Below, one piece after another: positions 1 to 8,333 of a stretch of DNA of 44,215 nt. Position numbers and translations under genes: made by a program. The notes below the pieces were generated by a model that ran no database searches, was not told where the DNA came from, and worked only from the letters and a program-made list of their open reading frames with translations. This DNA comes from an uncultured Eubacterium sp. (GTDB taxonomy: Bacteria; Bacillota; Clostridia; Lachnospirales; Lachnospiraceae): NCBI GenBank assembly GCA_910577295.1, contig CAJTLS010000017.1, positions 16,081-60,295 of the forward strand. Direction: 5' to 3'. Positions within the stretch are counted from its first letter, which is position 1; the number at the start of each line of letters is the position of its first letter.

Positions 1-353
1 TAAATAAGTATCAGGAGGACATGAAAGCAATCGCAGAGTATTTTGAATTTCAAATCAAGAAAGGAACTTCGAAACACAGTATATTTAAGATTAGTGAAGA
101 CCGCACCCGAATTGAAACAAAGTTGAGCGAAGAAGAGTATGCACCAGTGAAGCAGAACCTGTGGAATATCCTTAGCGATTATCCGAGGGATTTAGTGATT
201 GGAGTGGGCGGCGGCGTTAGTTTTGATTTATCCTATTATCCGTATCATATACGTTTAGTTTACATATTGATAGATCATGAATTGGATCCTTATGGCCCTC
301 ACTTTCTGATAGCTCCTCGCTGGGTTTATGGTTTCTGGCAATACAACATTTAA
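1..353 (+). CDS. Secreted FN3/Big2-type protein, C-terminal part only (cut by window edge)
   Basis: The reading frame is open from base 3, and its first codons (NKYQED) match the interior of the next gene at about base 1170. The ATG at base 21 is therefore an internal Met and the true start lies left of the window. What is visible is a domain of about 115 residues, nearly identical to the C-terminus of the gene at 437-1519, including the shared SFDLSYYPYHIRLVY core and the final FWQYNI. The similarity continues past the stop codon for about 20 bases. I do not recognise the family of this C-terminal domain. By analogy with the neighbour, the full protein would carry a signal peptide, an FN3-like and a Big2-like domain. 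It is one half of a recent tandem duplication. Confidence 0.8.
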   Translation, partial: NKYQEDMKAIAEYFEFQIKKGTSKHSIFKISEDRTRIETKLSEEEYAPVKQNLWNILSDYPRDLVIGVGGGVSFDLSYYPYHIRLVYILIDHELDPYGPHFLIAPRWVYGFWQYNI

Positions 354-436
354 TATCATTTTGGGTAGTATGCATCTTTATAAAGTAGTGCCTATGGAGA
401 AGTGGATGCAATTCAACATAAGAAAGGACGAGTATT

Positions 437-1519
437 ATGAATAGAAAATTAATTTCAATAGCACTTCTTTTGTGCATACTGTGTACGAGCATTCCCTATC
501 TGCATATGGCAAAGGCGAATGAGGCAGAGAGCACTCAACTTAGTACACCGGCCTTTGTCCGTGCCCGCAGTTACAAAGCAAAAAAAATAAAAATAACATG
601 GAACAAAGTGGACGGCGCTGACGGCTATCAGATTTATCAAAAGAAAAAACGTAAGTTTGTAAAGGTCGCAGAGGTGAAAGCGAATAAGAAAAAATGGCTC
701 AGTCCCAAAACAAAATCTTATCAGACTTATATGGTGAGGGCCTGCAAAAAGGTCAACGGTGAAGTACAATACAGCGGTTTCAGCTATACGGTAGGCGCCA
801 AGCCGTATAAAAAGAAGGCCAAAAAGGTCAATGCCGGGATGATTTATTCTAAAAAATACCAGTATAATATGGGTTTGTATGAGACTGCCGAGCCGGAAAT
901 CGTCATAGAGAAAAGTAAGTATTCGAAGAATAAGAAGGCGGTGGTGGTAAATACTTCTCTGCGCTGGTATTCCACAGATGAGAGTATCGTTACCGTAGAT
1001 GAAAAAGGGGTACTTCATTCGCAGAAGACTACCGGACAGTGTCAGGTATATGCAAGAGCTCATAATGGAAATTACACGAAGAAAATCGACGTGAACGTTT
1101 CCCGATATGCATATCCGGCAAAGTTTGAAAACTTGGAAAATACCCAGCCGGTGATGGAAGATTTTGTAAATAAGTATCAGGAGGACATGAAAGCAATCGC
1201 AGAGTATTTTGAAATCCGTGAAAAGAAAGGGAATGTGAAAAATGGTATATTTGAGATTAGTGAAGACCGCACCCGAATTGAAACGAAGTTGCGCGAAGAA
1301 GAGTATGCACCAGTGAAGCAGAACCTGTGGAATATCCTTAGCGATTGTTCGAGGGATTTGGAGATTGGAGTGGGAAGAGGCGTCAGTTTTGATTTATCTT
1401 ATTATCCGTATCATATACGTTTAGTTTACTTATTCATAGATTGTGAACTGGATCCTCGAGGCGCTTTCTTTATGATAGCTCCGCGCTGGATTTATAGTTT
1501 CTGGCAATACAACATTTAA
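437..1519 (+). CDS. Secreted protein with FN3-like and Big2-like domains
   Basis: This 360-residue protein begins with a clear signal peptide (charged start, hydrophobic residues 5-22, likely cleavage after AKA near residue 27). Residues about 38-122 look like a fibronectin type III fold of the lysine-rich kind common in Lachnospiraceae exoproteins (KIKITWNKVDGADGYQIY). Residues about 130-225 resemble a bacterial Ig-like Big2 domain, with the typical YSTDESIVTVDEKG motif. The last 120 residues are a domain I cannot name, shared with the truncated gene at the left edge. There is no LPXTG motif or membrane anchor. An AAAGGA site lies upstream of the ATG. A surface or matrix-binding role is plausible but not shown. 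The paralogue sits 83 bases upstream in the same orientation. Confidence 0.85.
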   Translation: MNRKLISIALLLCILCTSIPYLHMAKANEAESTQLSTPAFVRARSYKAKKIKITWNKVDGADGYQIYQKKKRKFVKVAEVKANKKKWLSPKTKSYQTYMVRACKKVNGEVQYSGFSYTVGAKPYKKKAKKVNAGMIYSKKYQYNMGLYETAEPEIVIEKSKYSKNKKAVVVNTSLRWYSTDESIVTVDEKGVLHSQKTTGQCQVYARAHNGNYTKKIDVNVSRYAYPAKFENLENTQPVMEDFVNKYQEDMKAIAEYFEIREKKGNVKNGIFEISEDRTRIETKLREEEYAPVKQNLWNILSDCSRDLEIGVGRGVSFDLSYYPYHIRLVYLFIDCELDPRGAFFMIAPRWIYSFWQYNI

Positions 1520-1554
1520 TATCATTTTGGGTAGTATTCATCCTTTTAAAATCC

Positions 1555-1584
1555 TTGACATATAAAAGCGCATCAAGTTAATAT
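1555..1584 (+). promoter_or_regulatory. Sigma-A promoter of the chemoreceptor gene
   Basis: A perfect TTGACA at 1555-1560 is followed after 18 bases by TAATAT at 1579-1584. The start codon of the chemoreceptor gene is 78 bases further on. It would transcribe 1663-3174 as its own unit. Confidence 0.6.
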
Positions 1585-1662
1585 AGTAATAACAGTAAGA
1601 GAAAAGGCAGCGCATTTGAACTTGATATCAATATACGAATAAAGGAAAAGGAGACTTGTAGC

Positions 1663-3174
1663 ATGCGTGGAAAGAAAACACAGGAGAACTGGATGACACA
1701 GTTATCGGGAGAATTAGATGTACTGGCAGGAAGGTCATTTCAAGTCGGTGTATTTGAGGAAATCAAAAATGACACAGTTAAGGAGAAGGCGCCGGAAGTT
1801 GTGAAATCCCTGAACAATCTGCTGAATTGTGCGAATTTGTTATTGAATCATGCCAGAGAAAATATGACGATGCTGAACCGGATAAATCATTCCGGAATGT
1901 GGTCGATGTATTTCGGGGATGACCAGCAGATTAATCGGGTTATGTTTACGGATGAATTTCGCGAAATCACGGGCTATACGGGTAGCGGTGAATTTGAGGA
2001 CACGATGGAGGCGTGGCTGTCAAAAATTTATGAACCTGACAAAGAACATGTCATGAAGGAGTTTCATGATACGATTGAAGATGTAACGGGAAAAAAAGTT
2101 TTTGATGTAGAATACCGTTTTCAGACAAAGACGGACGGACTATGCTGGATGCGTATGGCGGGTGAAGTTGTCAGGCGGGGAGGCAAACCATTTGAATTTA
2201 TAGGAACGCTTTCCGATATTACGGTAGCCCACAACAATGCCATGGAGCTAGATATGTCCAAAAAGAAGCATGATGCCATTGATTCTATATTGAACGAGGG
2301 TTCATGGAGCATGAATGTCGTGGATGGAGACATAAAAAATCCGGAAAATCAGTTCTGGTATTCCGAGCAGTTCAGAAAGTTACTGGGTTTCCATAACGAA
2401 CAGGATTTTCCGAACGTGCCGGACTCCTATTCGAACCTTATACATGAAGAGGATAAGAGACGGGTGATGGAAGAGATTTTTAACTATGTAAAGGCGGGGA
2501 CATCACAGGCGCCTCTGAAAGAAGATTTCCGTATTCGCCATGCGGACGGTAACTACCGATGGTTTCACATGACGGTTACTGCTGTGTTTGATTCGGCCAG
2601 AAGGCCGATTGTTCTGGCAGCGACAGCTCTTGATGTGACGGAGCAGAAACGGAGCCGGGAGATATTCGAGGCAGACATGGAAAAAAGTATTGAGAGCCTG
2701 GCGGCAGGACTGGATGAAATCAGTGCAGTTGTGGCGGAGACAACGACAGATGTACAAGGATTAAATGAACAGCAGGACAGCATTACGAAAGCGGCGGCTT
2801 CCGTGAACGAAAAGGTAAACGAATCTCTTGAAATTATCTCTTTGATTCAGGGAATTGCCTCTCAGACCAACTTGCTTTCCCTGAATGCTTCGATTGAGGC
2901 GGCGAGAGCAGGAGAAGCGGGAAAAGGATTTGCCGTAGTGGCAAATGAAGTCGGTAATCTGGCAGTTTCGTGTAATGAGACGTCGGAACATATTTCTCAG
3001 AGCTTAAATGAGATGCAAAAAGTAATCGAACATATTCTTTCAAAAATTGAGGGGATGGACAAAGCAGTCGTATCCCAGTCAGGCAACATGGAGAAAATTC
3101 ATGGCATGACGCAGAAATTAAACGAATTGTGTGATAAAGAAAAGGAGATTGCGCGAACCGTATTTTCAGATTGA
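1663..3174 (+). CDS. Soluble PAS-PAS methyl-accepting chemotaxis-type protein
   Basis: This 503-residue protein has no signal peptide or transmembrane segment, so it should be cytoplasmic. Two PAS_3-like sensor domains lie at about residues 75-190 and 205-335; both end in the PAC-type pattern seen in WMRMAGEVVRRGG...GTLSDIT and WFHMTVTAVFD...ATALDVTEQK. A C-terminal MCP coiled-coil follows at about 340-503. Its conserved hairpin tip reads NLLSLNASIEAARAGEAGKG. Helix lengths before and after the tip are similar, so the domain looks complete. It should bind CheA/CheW and pass on a signal from a soluble ligand or cofactor sensed by the PAS domains; the ligand cannot be told from sequence. GGAGA precedes the ATG. 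The base sequence just after its stop codon is a histidine-kinase scrap, so this 3' flank has been rearranged. Confidence 0.9.
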   Translation: MRGKKTQENWMTQLSGELDVLAGRSFQVGVFEEIKNDTVKEKAPEVVKSLNNLLNCANLLLNHARENMTMLNRINHSGMWSMYFGDDQQINRVMFTDEFREITGYTGSGEFEDTMEAWLSKIYEPDKEHVMKEFHDTIEDVTGKKVFDVEYRFQTKTDGLCWMRMAGEVVRRGGKPFEFIGTLSDITVAHNNAMELDMSKKKHDAIDSILNEGSWSMNVVDGDIKNPENQFWYSEQFRKLLGFHNEQDFPNVPDSYSNLIHEEDKRRVMEEIFNYVKAGTSQAPLKEDFRIRHADGNYRWFHMTVTAVFDSARRPIVLAATALDVTEQKRSREIFEADMEKSIESLAAGLDEISAVVAETTTDVQGLNEQQDSITKAAASVNEKVNESLEIISLIQGIASQTNLLSLNASIEAARAGEAGKGFAVVANEVGNLAVSCNETSEHISQSLNEMQKVIEHILSKIEGMDKAVVSQSGNMEKIHGMTQKLNELCDKEKEIARTVFSD

Positions 3175-3183
3175 CAGGAAACA

Positions 3184-3255
3184 CGAGGCTCCGGAATCGG
3201 ATTGTCTGTCGCTCATGCCATTGCAAAAGCCCATCATCGTAGAATTTTAGCAGGA
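3184..3255 (+). pseudogene. Remnant of a histidine kinase ATPase domain (G2 box)
   Basis: Read in the frame starting at 3184, the DNA gives RGSGIGLSVAHAIAKAHH, which is the G2 box and following helix of a sensor histidine kinase (family pattern GSGIGLSIAxAIVEAHxG). Nothing upstream or downstream in this frame continues the kinase, and there is no start signal. It is a short fossil left between the chemoreceptor gene and the terminator, probably from a deletion that removed the rest of a two-component gene. Confidence 0.6.
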
Positions 3256-3302
3256 AGACACTGCCGTATAAAGAGAAAATGGTCAGTGTTTTTCTGCTTT
3301 TT
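3249..3302. terminator. Bidirectional rho-independent terminator
   Basis: A stem of about 15 pairs (AGCAGGAAGACACTG with CAGTGTTTTTCTGCT, two G-T wobbles) spans 3249-3297 and is followed by a T run. It lies between convergent genes and overlaps the last codon of the AraC gene, so it can serve both strands. Confidence 0.75.
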
Positions 3303-4065
3303 TGTGTTCTTTCCGGTAATCGCTGGCAGTAACGCCTGTTAGATGTTTAAAATGGCGGCAAAAATGTTCCGTATTTTGATATCCGCATATTCCGGCAATC
3401 TGGTGAATCGAGTAGTTGCTGTGAATGATATACTCCTGTGCAAGTTTTGTTCGTTGTCTGTAAACATCGTCCATGCAGGAGTTTCCAAAATTCTTTTTAT
3501 ATAACTTCTGTAAATATCCGGCGCTGATATTTAATCGTCCGGCAATATAAGAAACGCTCCATGGAAAGGCGGGGTTACTTGTTATCTCAAAACGAATCTG
3601 TTGTAATTTGCCTAAAGTGCTGGAATTATTTTCTGTCTTGCAGCATTCGTTCATCTTATAAAACAAGAGGTGAAATAAATGAGATATCGACTGGCTCCGA
3701 TATTCATAGTCAAAGAAATTTTCCGCAGCAATCATATGAAATAGATGATTGACTAAATCCGGCGTTTTACATTCGATTGGGGTCGCCGAGGGAAACGAAG
3801 TATTTAAAATAAAGGCTTCATCTGTGTGAAAAGAAACCCAGCTGTTTATGAAGTTAATATTTTGGTATGCGCGGTAATCCCCTCCCGTTTTTGGAGGGAA
3901 GAGAACTAATTGATTTGCCGGTGTGTGAACCCACTCCTGTTCGATTTTAATTTCAAATTCTGTCAGAACATATAAGAGAATCCACTCCGTATGCCCGCTG
4001 TCGATGTGGTACGAAAAGGTACACGGGTGTTCTGAATTATATCCGGCATATATTGTTTGAATCAT
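3283..4065 (-). CDS. AraC-family transcriptional regulator
   Basis: This 260-residue protein has an N-terminal sugar- or effector-binding half (residues about 1-150, cupin-like, including the LVLFPPKTGGDYRAY stretch) and a C-terminal AraC DNA-binding domain with two helix-turn-helix motifs (about 160-258). The second HTH carries the family signature CGYQNTEHFCRHFKHLTGVTASDYR. GGGAGG lies just upstream of the ATG on the minus strand. It is transcribed divergently from the secreted GH43 gene, with only 134 bases between the two starts, so the likely role is control of that enzyme in response to a plant-polysaccharide sugar. The effector is not predictable. Confidence 0.92.
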   Translation of the reverse strand: MIQTIYAGYNSEHPCTFSYHIDSGHTEWILLYVLTEFEIKIEQEWVHTPANQLVLFPPKTGGDYRAYQNINFINSWVSFHTDEAFILNTSFPSATPIECKTPDLVNHLFHMIAAENFFDYEYRSQSISHLFHLLFYKMNECCKTENNSSTLGKLQQIRFEITSNPAFPWSVSYIAGRLNISAGYLQKLYKKNFGNSCMDDVYRQRTKLAQEYIIHSNYSIHQIAGICGYQNTEHFCRHFKHLTGVTASDYRKEHKKAEKH

Positions 4066-4089
4066 AATGCAGACCTCCCTACTGCTTAT

Positions 4090-4117
4090 ATTATAACATA
4101 ATGTGCGAATACATCAA
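4090..4117 (-). promoter_or_regulatory. Promoter of the AraC-family gene
   Basis: On the minus strand TTGATG (4112-4117) and a perfect TATAAT (4090-4095) are separated by 16 bases, 24 bases upstream of the AraC start codon. It lies back to back with the GH43 promoter. Confidence 0.55.
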
Positions 4118-4138
4118 TAAATTACTAAGGAAAGGTCA

Positions 4139-4167
4139 TTGAATGAAACGCACCGAAAGGTTAGTAT
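4139..4167 (+). promoter_or_regulatory. Promoter of the GH43 gene
   Basis: TTGAAT at 4139-4144 and TAGTAT at 4162-4167 are separated by 17 bases. The GGAGGG ribosome site (4189-4194) and ATG (4200) follow. The imperfect hexamers fit a promoter that needs an activator, and the divergent AraC protein is the obvious candidate. Confidence 0.5.
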
Positions 4168-4199
4168 AGAAGTAGAATTATTATGAACGGAGGGATTTT

Positions 4200-6551
4200 A
4201 TGAAAAAGAAAAAAACGAACAAACTCATATCAAAGGGAATTGCCATCGTGAGTGCACTGTCGCTCTGCCTTGGCAGTCTGTTTGTTCCCCAAAAGGTATC
4301 TGCTGAAAACCCGATTATTCAGACTACTTATACGGCAGACCCGTCACCACTTGTCGTAGGCGACACATTATATCTTTATACGACCCGCGATGAATTAAAA
4401 GAACAGAAGTACAATGACTGGAGTTACATGAATGAATGGAGATGTTATTCCACAAAAGATATGGTAAACTGGACGGACCATGGACAGATTGCCCATGCAC
4501 AAACGTTTGACAAAGAAAGTAAATCAAAGGAAAACTGGCGTGCTTGGGCTCAGCATGTTGTTGAAATGCCAATCAAGGAAAACGGCAAGTGGGTAAAGAA
4601 ATATTTCCTGTTTGCGCCTTTTAACGGAACTAAAATTGATGTGGCGGTTGCCGATAGACCGGAAGGGCCTTTTCAAGATGCCACACCGGGTAAGTACTTA
4701 ATTGACGGCGGATGGGACGGTGGAAATATCGACCCGGCTGTTTTTATTGAAGACCATGGCAACCCGGAAGACTACGAAAATTATGATGTATATTTGTATT
4801 GGGGAAATCCTTATTTAAGATACTGTAAACTTACGAACGACCTCTTGGATGTGGACCCGGATACAAATGGCGATGGCGTCTTGTCCGAAGAAGAGAAGAA
4901 TATAGATCCGCGTTTTCCAAAGAGCGACAATAAGATTTTGGGAGAAGTGCGGCCGGGACTGCACAGTGAGCAGATGTTTGGTGAGGAATCATACAAATCA
5001 TTTGGCGTACCATCTCAGGGAAAGGAAACAACAGGGAAGTTTCCTACTCAGAAGAAAGGCGAAGAAGACAAGCGCTGTGCCTTTGAAGAGGGGCCGTGGC
5101 TGATAAAACATGATGACGGAAATCCGGATACCGATGATTACTTTATGTTTTTTGTCGGTGGACGTATACCGGGGGAGACCATCGAATACTCCACGGCACC
5201 AACGCCAACGGGACCATGGACTTATCGTTCGCTTTTGATGGGGCGTGAAAACGGATACTCCTGTATTCATCCGGGGGTAGTTGAATTTAAGGGGAAAAAT
5301 TACTTATTCTACCTGAATGAAATGCTGGTCGGAGGGGATGGTTCAAACCGTTCTGTCTGTGTAAAAGAGTTTGAATACGATGAAAATAACTTAATCAAGA
5401 AAGAAACACCGGATGATGTCACTGCTTATATGGTTCAGGGAATGACAAATAAGACAAAAGGTTCCTCTTATTTCAGTGTGGACCCAATCGGAACATTGAA
5501 TCCATACGAGTTAAATCAGGCAGAGACAATTTGTTGGGAAAGCAATCTGGACGGCCCGAAAGGCGGATTCAACGGCACGGGGCGAGGCGTGAAAACAAAA
5601 TCAAAGACGCCTTGTACGGAAATCGATTCGGTAACAGGCAAGACAGCCTTTTGGAAGTCGGCAGCCCTTGGCGGTGTAGCCGTTTACGACATTGACAACA
5701 ATGATTTCATTCGAGTCAGAGAGGTGGATTTTGGCAGCGAGGGGGCAAAATCTTTCACCATAAGCGCAGCCTGTGGACTTGGAACGCCGTTAGAAAATGT
5801 CATTAAAGACAACAAAGGGAATGTAATTTCAAATCCGAATGACGATACAGCCGGAGGAACAATAGAAATCTGGCTGGACTATACCGATACGGAAAAGCAA
5901 AAACTCGTCGGTACTGTTGAGATTGGGCATACGGGCGGAACAAACGAATATGATGATTTCAGGACGAACCTGAAAGAAACGGTAACAGGCATTCACGATG
6001 TCCAGTTTATATTTAAAGGCGAAGCCGGCAGAAAGCTGTTTAACCTTGATACATGGATGTTTATGAAAGAAGAGACAACGCCTACCTTACCACTCCCTGT
6101 ACCGACACCGAGACCGACGGCAACGCCAACGCCAAATGTGACGCCGGCCCCGACACCTGTGCCAACAGCGACACCGACTCCCACACCTGCGAATCAGGGG
6201 CAAAATACCCCTACGGTAACGAATCCTCGTCCGACGCCGGACGTCAGTGTAAACAACTCTGTTAAAGTTGCTAAGGTAAAAGGCGTTAAGGTAAAGGTGA
6301 CGAAAGCGAAGAAAGCAAAAATTTCATGGAAGAAAGTAAGCGGTGCGGCAGGATATGAAGTTGTTTATTCTACGGACAAAAAATTGAAAAAAGCAGTTAG
6401 GAAGATTACTTCGAAGAAAACAAAATGCGTAACAAAAAAATTGAAAAAAGGGAAGAAATATTATATTAAAGTAAGAGCATTTAAGAAAGGGAAAAATGGT
6501 AAGAAAGTAAGAGGCCGTTACAGTGCAGCGAAAAAGATTACTGTAAAATAG
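4200..6551 (+). CDS. Secreted glycoside hydrolase family 43 enzyme with CBM6-like and FN3 modules
   Basis: This 783-residue protein opens with a signal peptide (cleavage near VSA, residue 35). The GH43 five-blade propeller runs from about residue 38 to 400. The expected acid triad is visible: Asp47 in TADPSPL (base), Asp178 in NIDPAVF (pKa modulator) and Glu297 in FEEGPW (general acid). GH43 enzymes remove arabinose or xylose from arabinoxylan, arabinan or xylan; the exact substrate cannot be fixed here. Inside the propeller, residues 218-235 form an EF-hand-like calcium loop (DPDTNGDGVLSEEE). Residues about 410-625 look like a CBM6-type carbohydrate-binding domain. A Thr-Pro linker of about 45 residues and a lysine-rich FN3 domain (about 690-783) end the protein. 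The divergent AraC gene probably regulates it. Confidence 0.9.
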   Translation: MKKKKTNKLISKGIAIVSALSLCLGSLFVPQKVSAENPIIQTTYTADPSPLVVGDTLYLYTTRDELKEQKYNDWSYMNEWRCYSTKDMVNWTDHGQIAHAQTFDKESKSKENWRAWAQHVVEMPIKENGKWVKKYFLFAPFNGTKIDVAVADRPEGPFQDATPGKYLIDGGWDGGNIDPAVFIEDHGNPEDYENYDVYLYWGNPYLRYCKLTNDLLDVDPDTNGDGVLSEEEKNIDPRFPKSDNKILGEVRPGLHSEQMFGEESYKSFGVPSQGKETTGKFPTQKKGEEDKRCAFEEGPWLIKHDDGNPDTDDYFMFFVGGRIPGETIEYSTAPTPTGPWTYRSLLMGRENGYSCIHPGVVEFKGKNYLFYLNEMLVGGDGSNRSVCVKEFEYDENNLIKKETPDDVTAYMVQGMTNKTKGSSYFSVDPIGTLNPYELNQAETICWESNLDGPKGGFNGTGRGVKTKSKTPCTEIDSVTGKTAFWKSAALGGVAVYDIDNNDFIRVREVDFGSEGAKSFTISAACGLGTPLENVIKDNKGNVISNPNDDTAGGTIEIWLDYTDTEKQKLVGTVEIGHTGGTNEYDDFRTNLKETVTGIHDVQFIFKGEAGRKLFNLDTWMFMKEETTPTLPLPVPTPRPTATPTPNVTPAPTPVPTATPTPTPANQGQNTPTVTNPRPTPDVSVNNSVKVAKVKGVKVKVTKAKKAKISWKKVSGAAGYEVVYSTDKKLKKAVRKITSKKTKCVTKKLKKGKKYYIKVRAFKKGKNGKKVRGRYSAAKKITVK

Positions 6552-6591
6552 AACTCATGCAAAAAAATACAAAATATTGTGCCTATAATGA

Positions 6592-6620
6592 TTGTAATTT
6601 AAGTAATAGTACTTTATAAT
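6592..6620 (+). promoter_or_regulatory. Promoter of the Big2/CBM-like gene
   Basis: TTGTAA (6592-6597), a 17-base spacer and a perfect TATAAT (6615-6620) lie 41 bases before the ATG. The GGAGGG ribosome site is at 6650-6655. No terminator is obvious after the GH43 gene, so read-through is also possible. Confidence 0.55.
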
Positions 6621-6660
6621 GTAAATAGCTGTATTATAAAATCCAAAAAGGAGGGATTTC

Positions 6661-7605
6661 ATGAGAACATTTATGAAAAACAACGCCAAAGGTCTTGCTG
6701 TTGTATTATCGGCTGCTATGGTTCTGAGTGTGACAGTAATGCCGGCAGATGCAAAAGCAAAGAAACCTAAGTTAAGTACAACAAAGGTTTCCATGAAAGA
6801 AGGCGCAAAGAAGAAAGTAACCGTTAAAAACGCCAAAAAAGTTACATGGTCACTCAATAAGGCAGGAAAGAAAGTTGTTTCTTTATCCAAGAAGTCCAAA
6901 AAAGGTGTTACGATTAAGGCAAAGAAGGCAGGTAAGGCAAAAATCACTGCTAAAATGAAGTATGGTAAGAAGACTTTGAAAAAGAAGATTACGGTTTCTG
7001 TTACAAAGAAAACTTCTACTAATACGAACACAAATACGAACACAACAAAGGCAACGCCAACACCAACTCCTGAGCCGACAGCGACACCAACGCCGACGCC
7101 TACGGAAACTCCGAGAACAAAGGAAGTAAAAGACATTGTCATTACTTATGATGATTTCCAGAAAGCAGGGATAGATGCAGACTTTGCAAGTTCCTGTGCG
7201 ATTAAGCTTGCGGACGAAGACGCAGAAACTCCGTTTAACCTGTTAAAGGACAAAGACGACCGTTTTGATTTGAAGTATTTTGAGTCGGTAACAATAGAAG
7301 TGCAGTATGACTTCATAGATGAGGACACTTCTTCTTTGAACGGAGGTAAAATTGCTCTTTGTCTGGAAGCGAAAGATGTAACTGGCTTTGAAGATGGAGA
7401 CAAATTTACTTATGGCATCAATCCGGATGAGACAGAATATACGCTTGAGTTTGGTGATGAAGACTTTGAGGGCCAGTGTGCTGGACTTAATTTCCAGACA
7501 TGGGATGACAGTAATGACTACGGCGCTCCAGAGTGCTTGGAAGGTATTACAGTTAAGAAAATTACCTTTAATGCCAGAAAAGGAGCCGAATATCCTACGA
7601 TATAA
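6661..7605 (+). CDS. Secreted Big2-domain protein with C-terminal CBM-like domain
   Basis: This 314-residue protein has a signal peptide (cleavage near ADA, residue about 31), a very lysine-rich Big2 Ig-like domain (about 35-118), a Thr-Pro linker (about 128-152) and an acidic domain of about 160 residues. This last part has the size and strand-rich look of a carbohydrate-binding beta-sandwich (NGGKIALCLEAKDVTGF, LNFQTWDD), but I cannot assign it to a numbered CBM family. No catalytic domain is present, so it may be a substrate-binding partner of the neighbouring GH43 enzyme. A broken copy of part of this gene occurs at 38472-38580, 31 kb downstream. Confidence 0.85.
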   Translation: MRTFMKNNAKGLAVVLSAAMVLSVTVMPADAKAKKPKLSTTKVSMKEGAKKKVTVKNAKKVTWSLNKAGKKVVSLSKKSKKGVTIKAKKAGKAKITAKMKYGKKTLKKKITVSVTKKTSTNTNTNTNTTKATPTPTPEPTATPTPTPTETPRTKEVKDIVITYDDFQKAGIDADFASSCAIKLADEDAETPFNLLKDKDDRFDLKYFESVTIEVQYDFIDEDTSSLNGGKIALCLEAKDVTGFEDGDKFTYGINPDETEYTLEFGDEDFEGQCAGLNFQTWDDSNDYGAPECLEGITVKKITFNARKGAEYPTI

Positions 7606-7643
7606 TTCAGATAAATGATACTTTTGCAATAATTTGTAAATAA

Positions 7644-7685
7644 AAAGAGACATTGTTTCCCATGAGGGGGAGATAATGTCTCTTT
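7644..7685 (+). terminator. Rho-independent terminator of the Big2/CBM-like gene
   Basis: An 18-pair stem (AAAGAGACATTGTTTCCC with its partner ending ATGTCTCTTT, allowing two G-T wobbles) with a short loop spans 7644-7685. The downstream T run is weak (TTTGTCTTGATTT). Confidence 0.7.
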
Positions 7686-7688
7686 GTC

Positions 7689-7976
7689 TTGATTTCTCAA
7701 AAAGTACTATCAGAAGAGATTATACCCAGTTCCACAGATAGTATGTATTATACAGGGTGGATACTTTACCGACATTATGGACTGAGGATTGAAGACTTGA
7801 CAATAATGGAGGACGGCGAAATTTCTGGATTGACAGAAGATGTTTATAATGATTATGAATATCGATCTGATTCTGATTTTTACAAAAATATAAGAAAACT
7901 TATAGAAAAAGGAGGCTCAAGTGATGATGAAGTAGGTAGAATAGTATACAAGGAAAATAATATATTTGTTTTATGA
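7689..7976 (+). pseudogene. Hypothetical protein, probably truncated at its 5' end
   Basis: A 95-residue frame with no ribosome-binding site begins inside the tail of the preceding terminator. The protein is acidic and has no motif I recognise. Residues 6-16 (VLSEEIIPSST) are encoded by 36 bases (7703-7738) that recur at 38579-38614, where they follow a copy of the preceding CBM-like gene. The simplest reading is a 3' gene fragment carried here by recombination. A real short gene using an unmarked start cannot be excluded. Confidence 0.35.
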
Positions 7977-8076
7977 TAAAAAGTCTATAGAGTATATGAA
8001 TATTGAAGTGGTGAATATGGACCCGATAATTGCAGAGCAAGGGGCATTGGTAAATCAAAATATCACAAAAATGAGA

Positions 8077-8121
8077 AGCACTAACGGATGTGAACTAATT
8101 CATCTGAAAGTGCTTTTTTTT
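8077..8121 (+). terminator. Rho-independent terminator
   Basis: AGCACT (8077-8082) pairs with AGTGCT (8109-8114), with an inner GATG/CATC stem, followed by eight T residues. It closes the 7.7-8.1 kb region, which otherwise holds only the hypothetical fragment. From 8122 to 8224 I see nothing. Confidence 0.75.
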
Positions 8122-8224
8122 ATACTGAAGTATACCTTGCTGCGTTGAATGGGGTAAAAACCATAATAAAGATAACGGTAAAATAGGCGTGCCGGAATAC
8201 AGACGGATGTCCTTTGGAAAACAT

Positions 8225-8261
8225 AATGCACTATTCACAACAGCAAATGCACTATTCACAA
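8225..8261 (+). promoter_or_regulatory. Direct repeat upstream of the LytTR gene, candidate LytTR binding site
   Basis: The 16-base word AATGCACTATTCACAA occurs at 8225-8240 and again at 8246-8261, a period of 21 bases or two helical turns. LytTR proteins are known to bind paired direct repeats with this spacing (AgrA-type sites). It lies 73 bases before the LytTR start codon, so autoregulation is the likely meaning. The repeat unit does not match a textbook LytTR consensus closely. Confidence 0.5.
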
Positions 8262-8333
8262 AAGTCTATAGACGCTGAAATATGATTGTGTTACATTGTA
8301 TTTGAGTAAATTTGGTTGGAAAGGGATAGTAGT

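Noticed and set aside
455..1063. 202-codon minus-strand frame opposite the FN3/Big2 gene
   Set aside because: It has no start signal and no recognisable domain; the opposite strand has a clear signal peptide and domains.
6555..7142. 195-codon minus-strand frame opposite the Big2/CBM gene
   Set aside because: It is the mirror of Thr-Pro and Lys-rich coding DNA, giving low-complexity Val/Gly and Phe runs, and lacks a ribosome site.
7966..8148. 60-codon frame before the LytTR gene
   Set aside because: It runs through a clear terminator and has no start signal.
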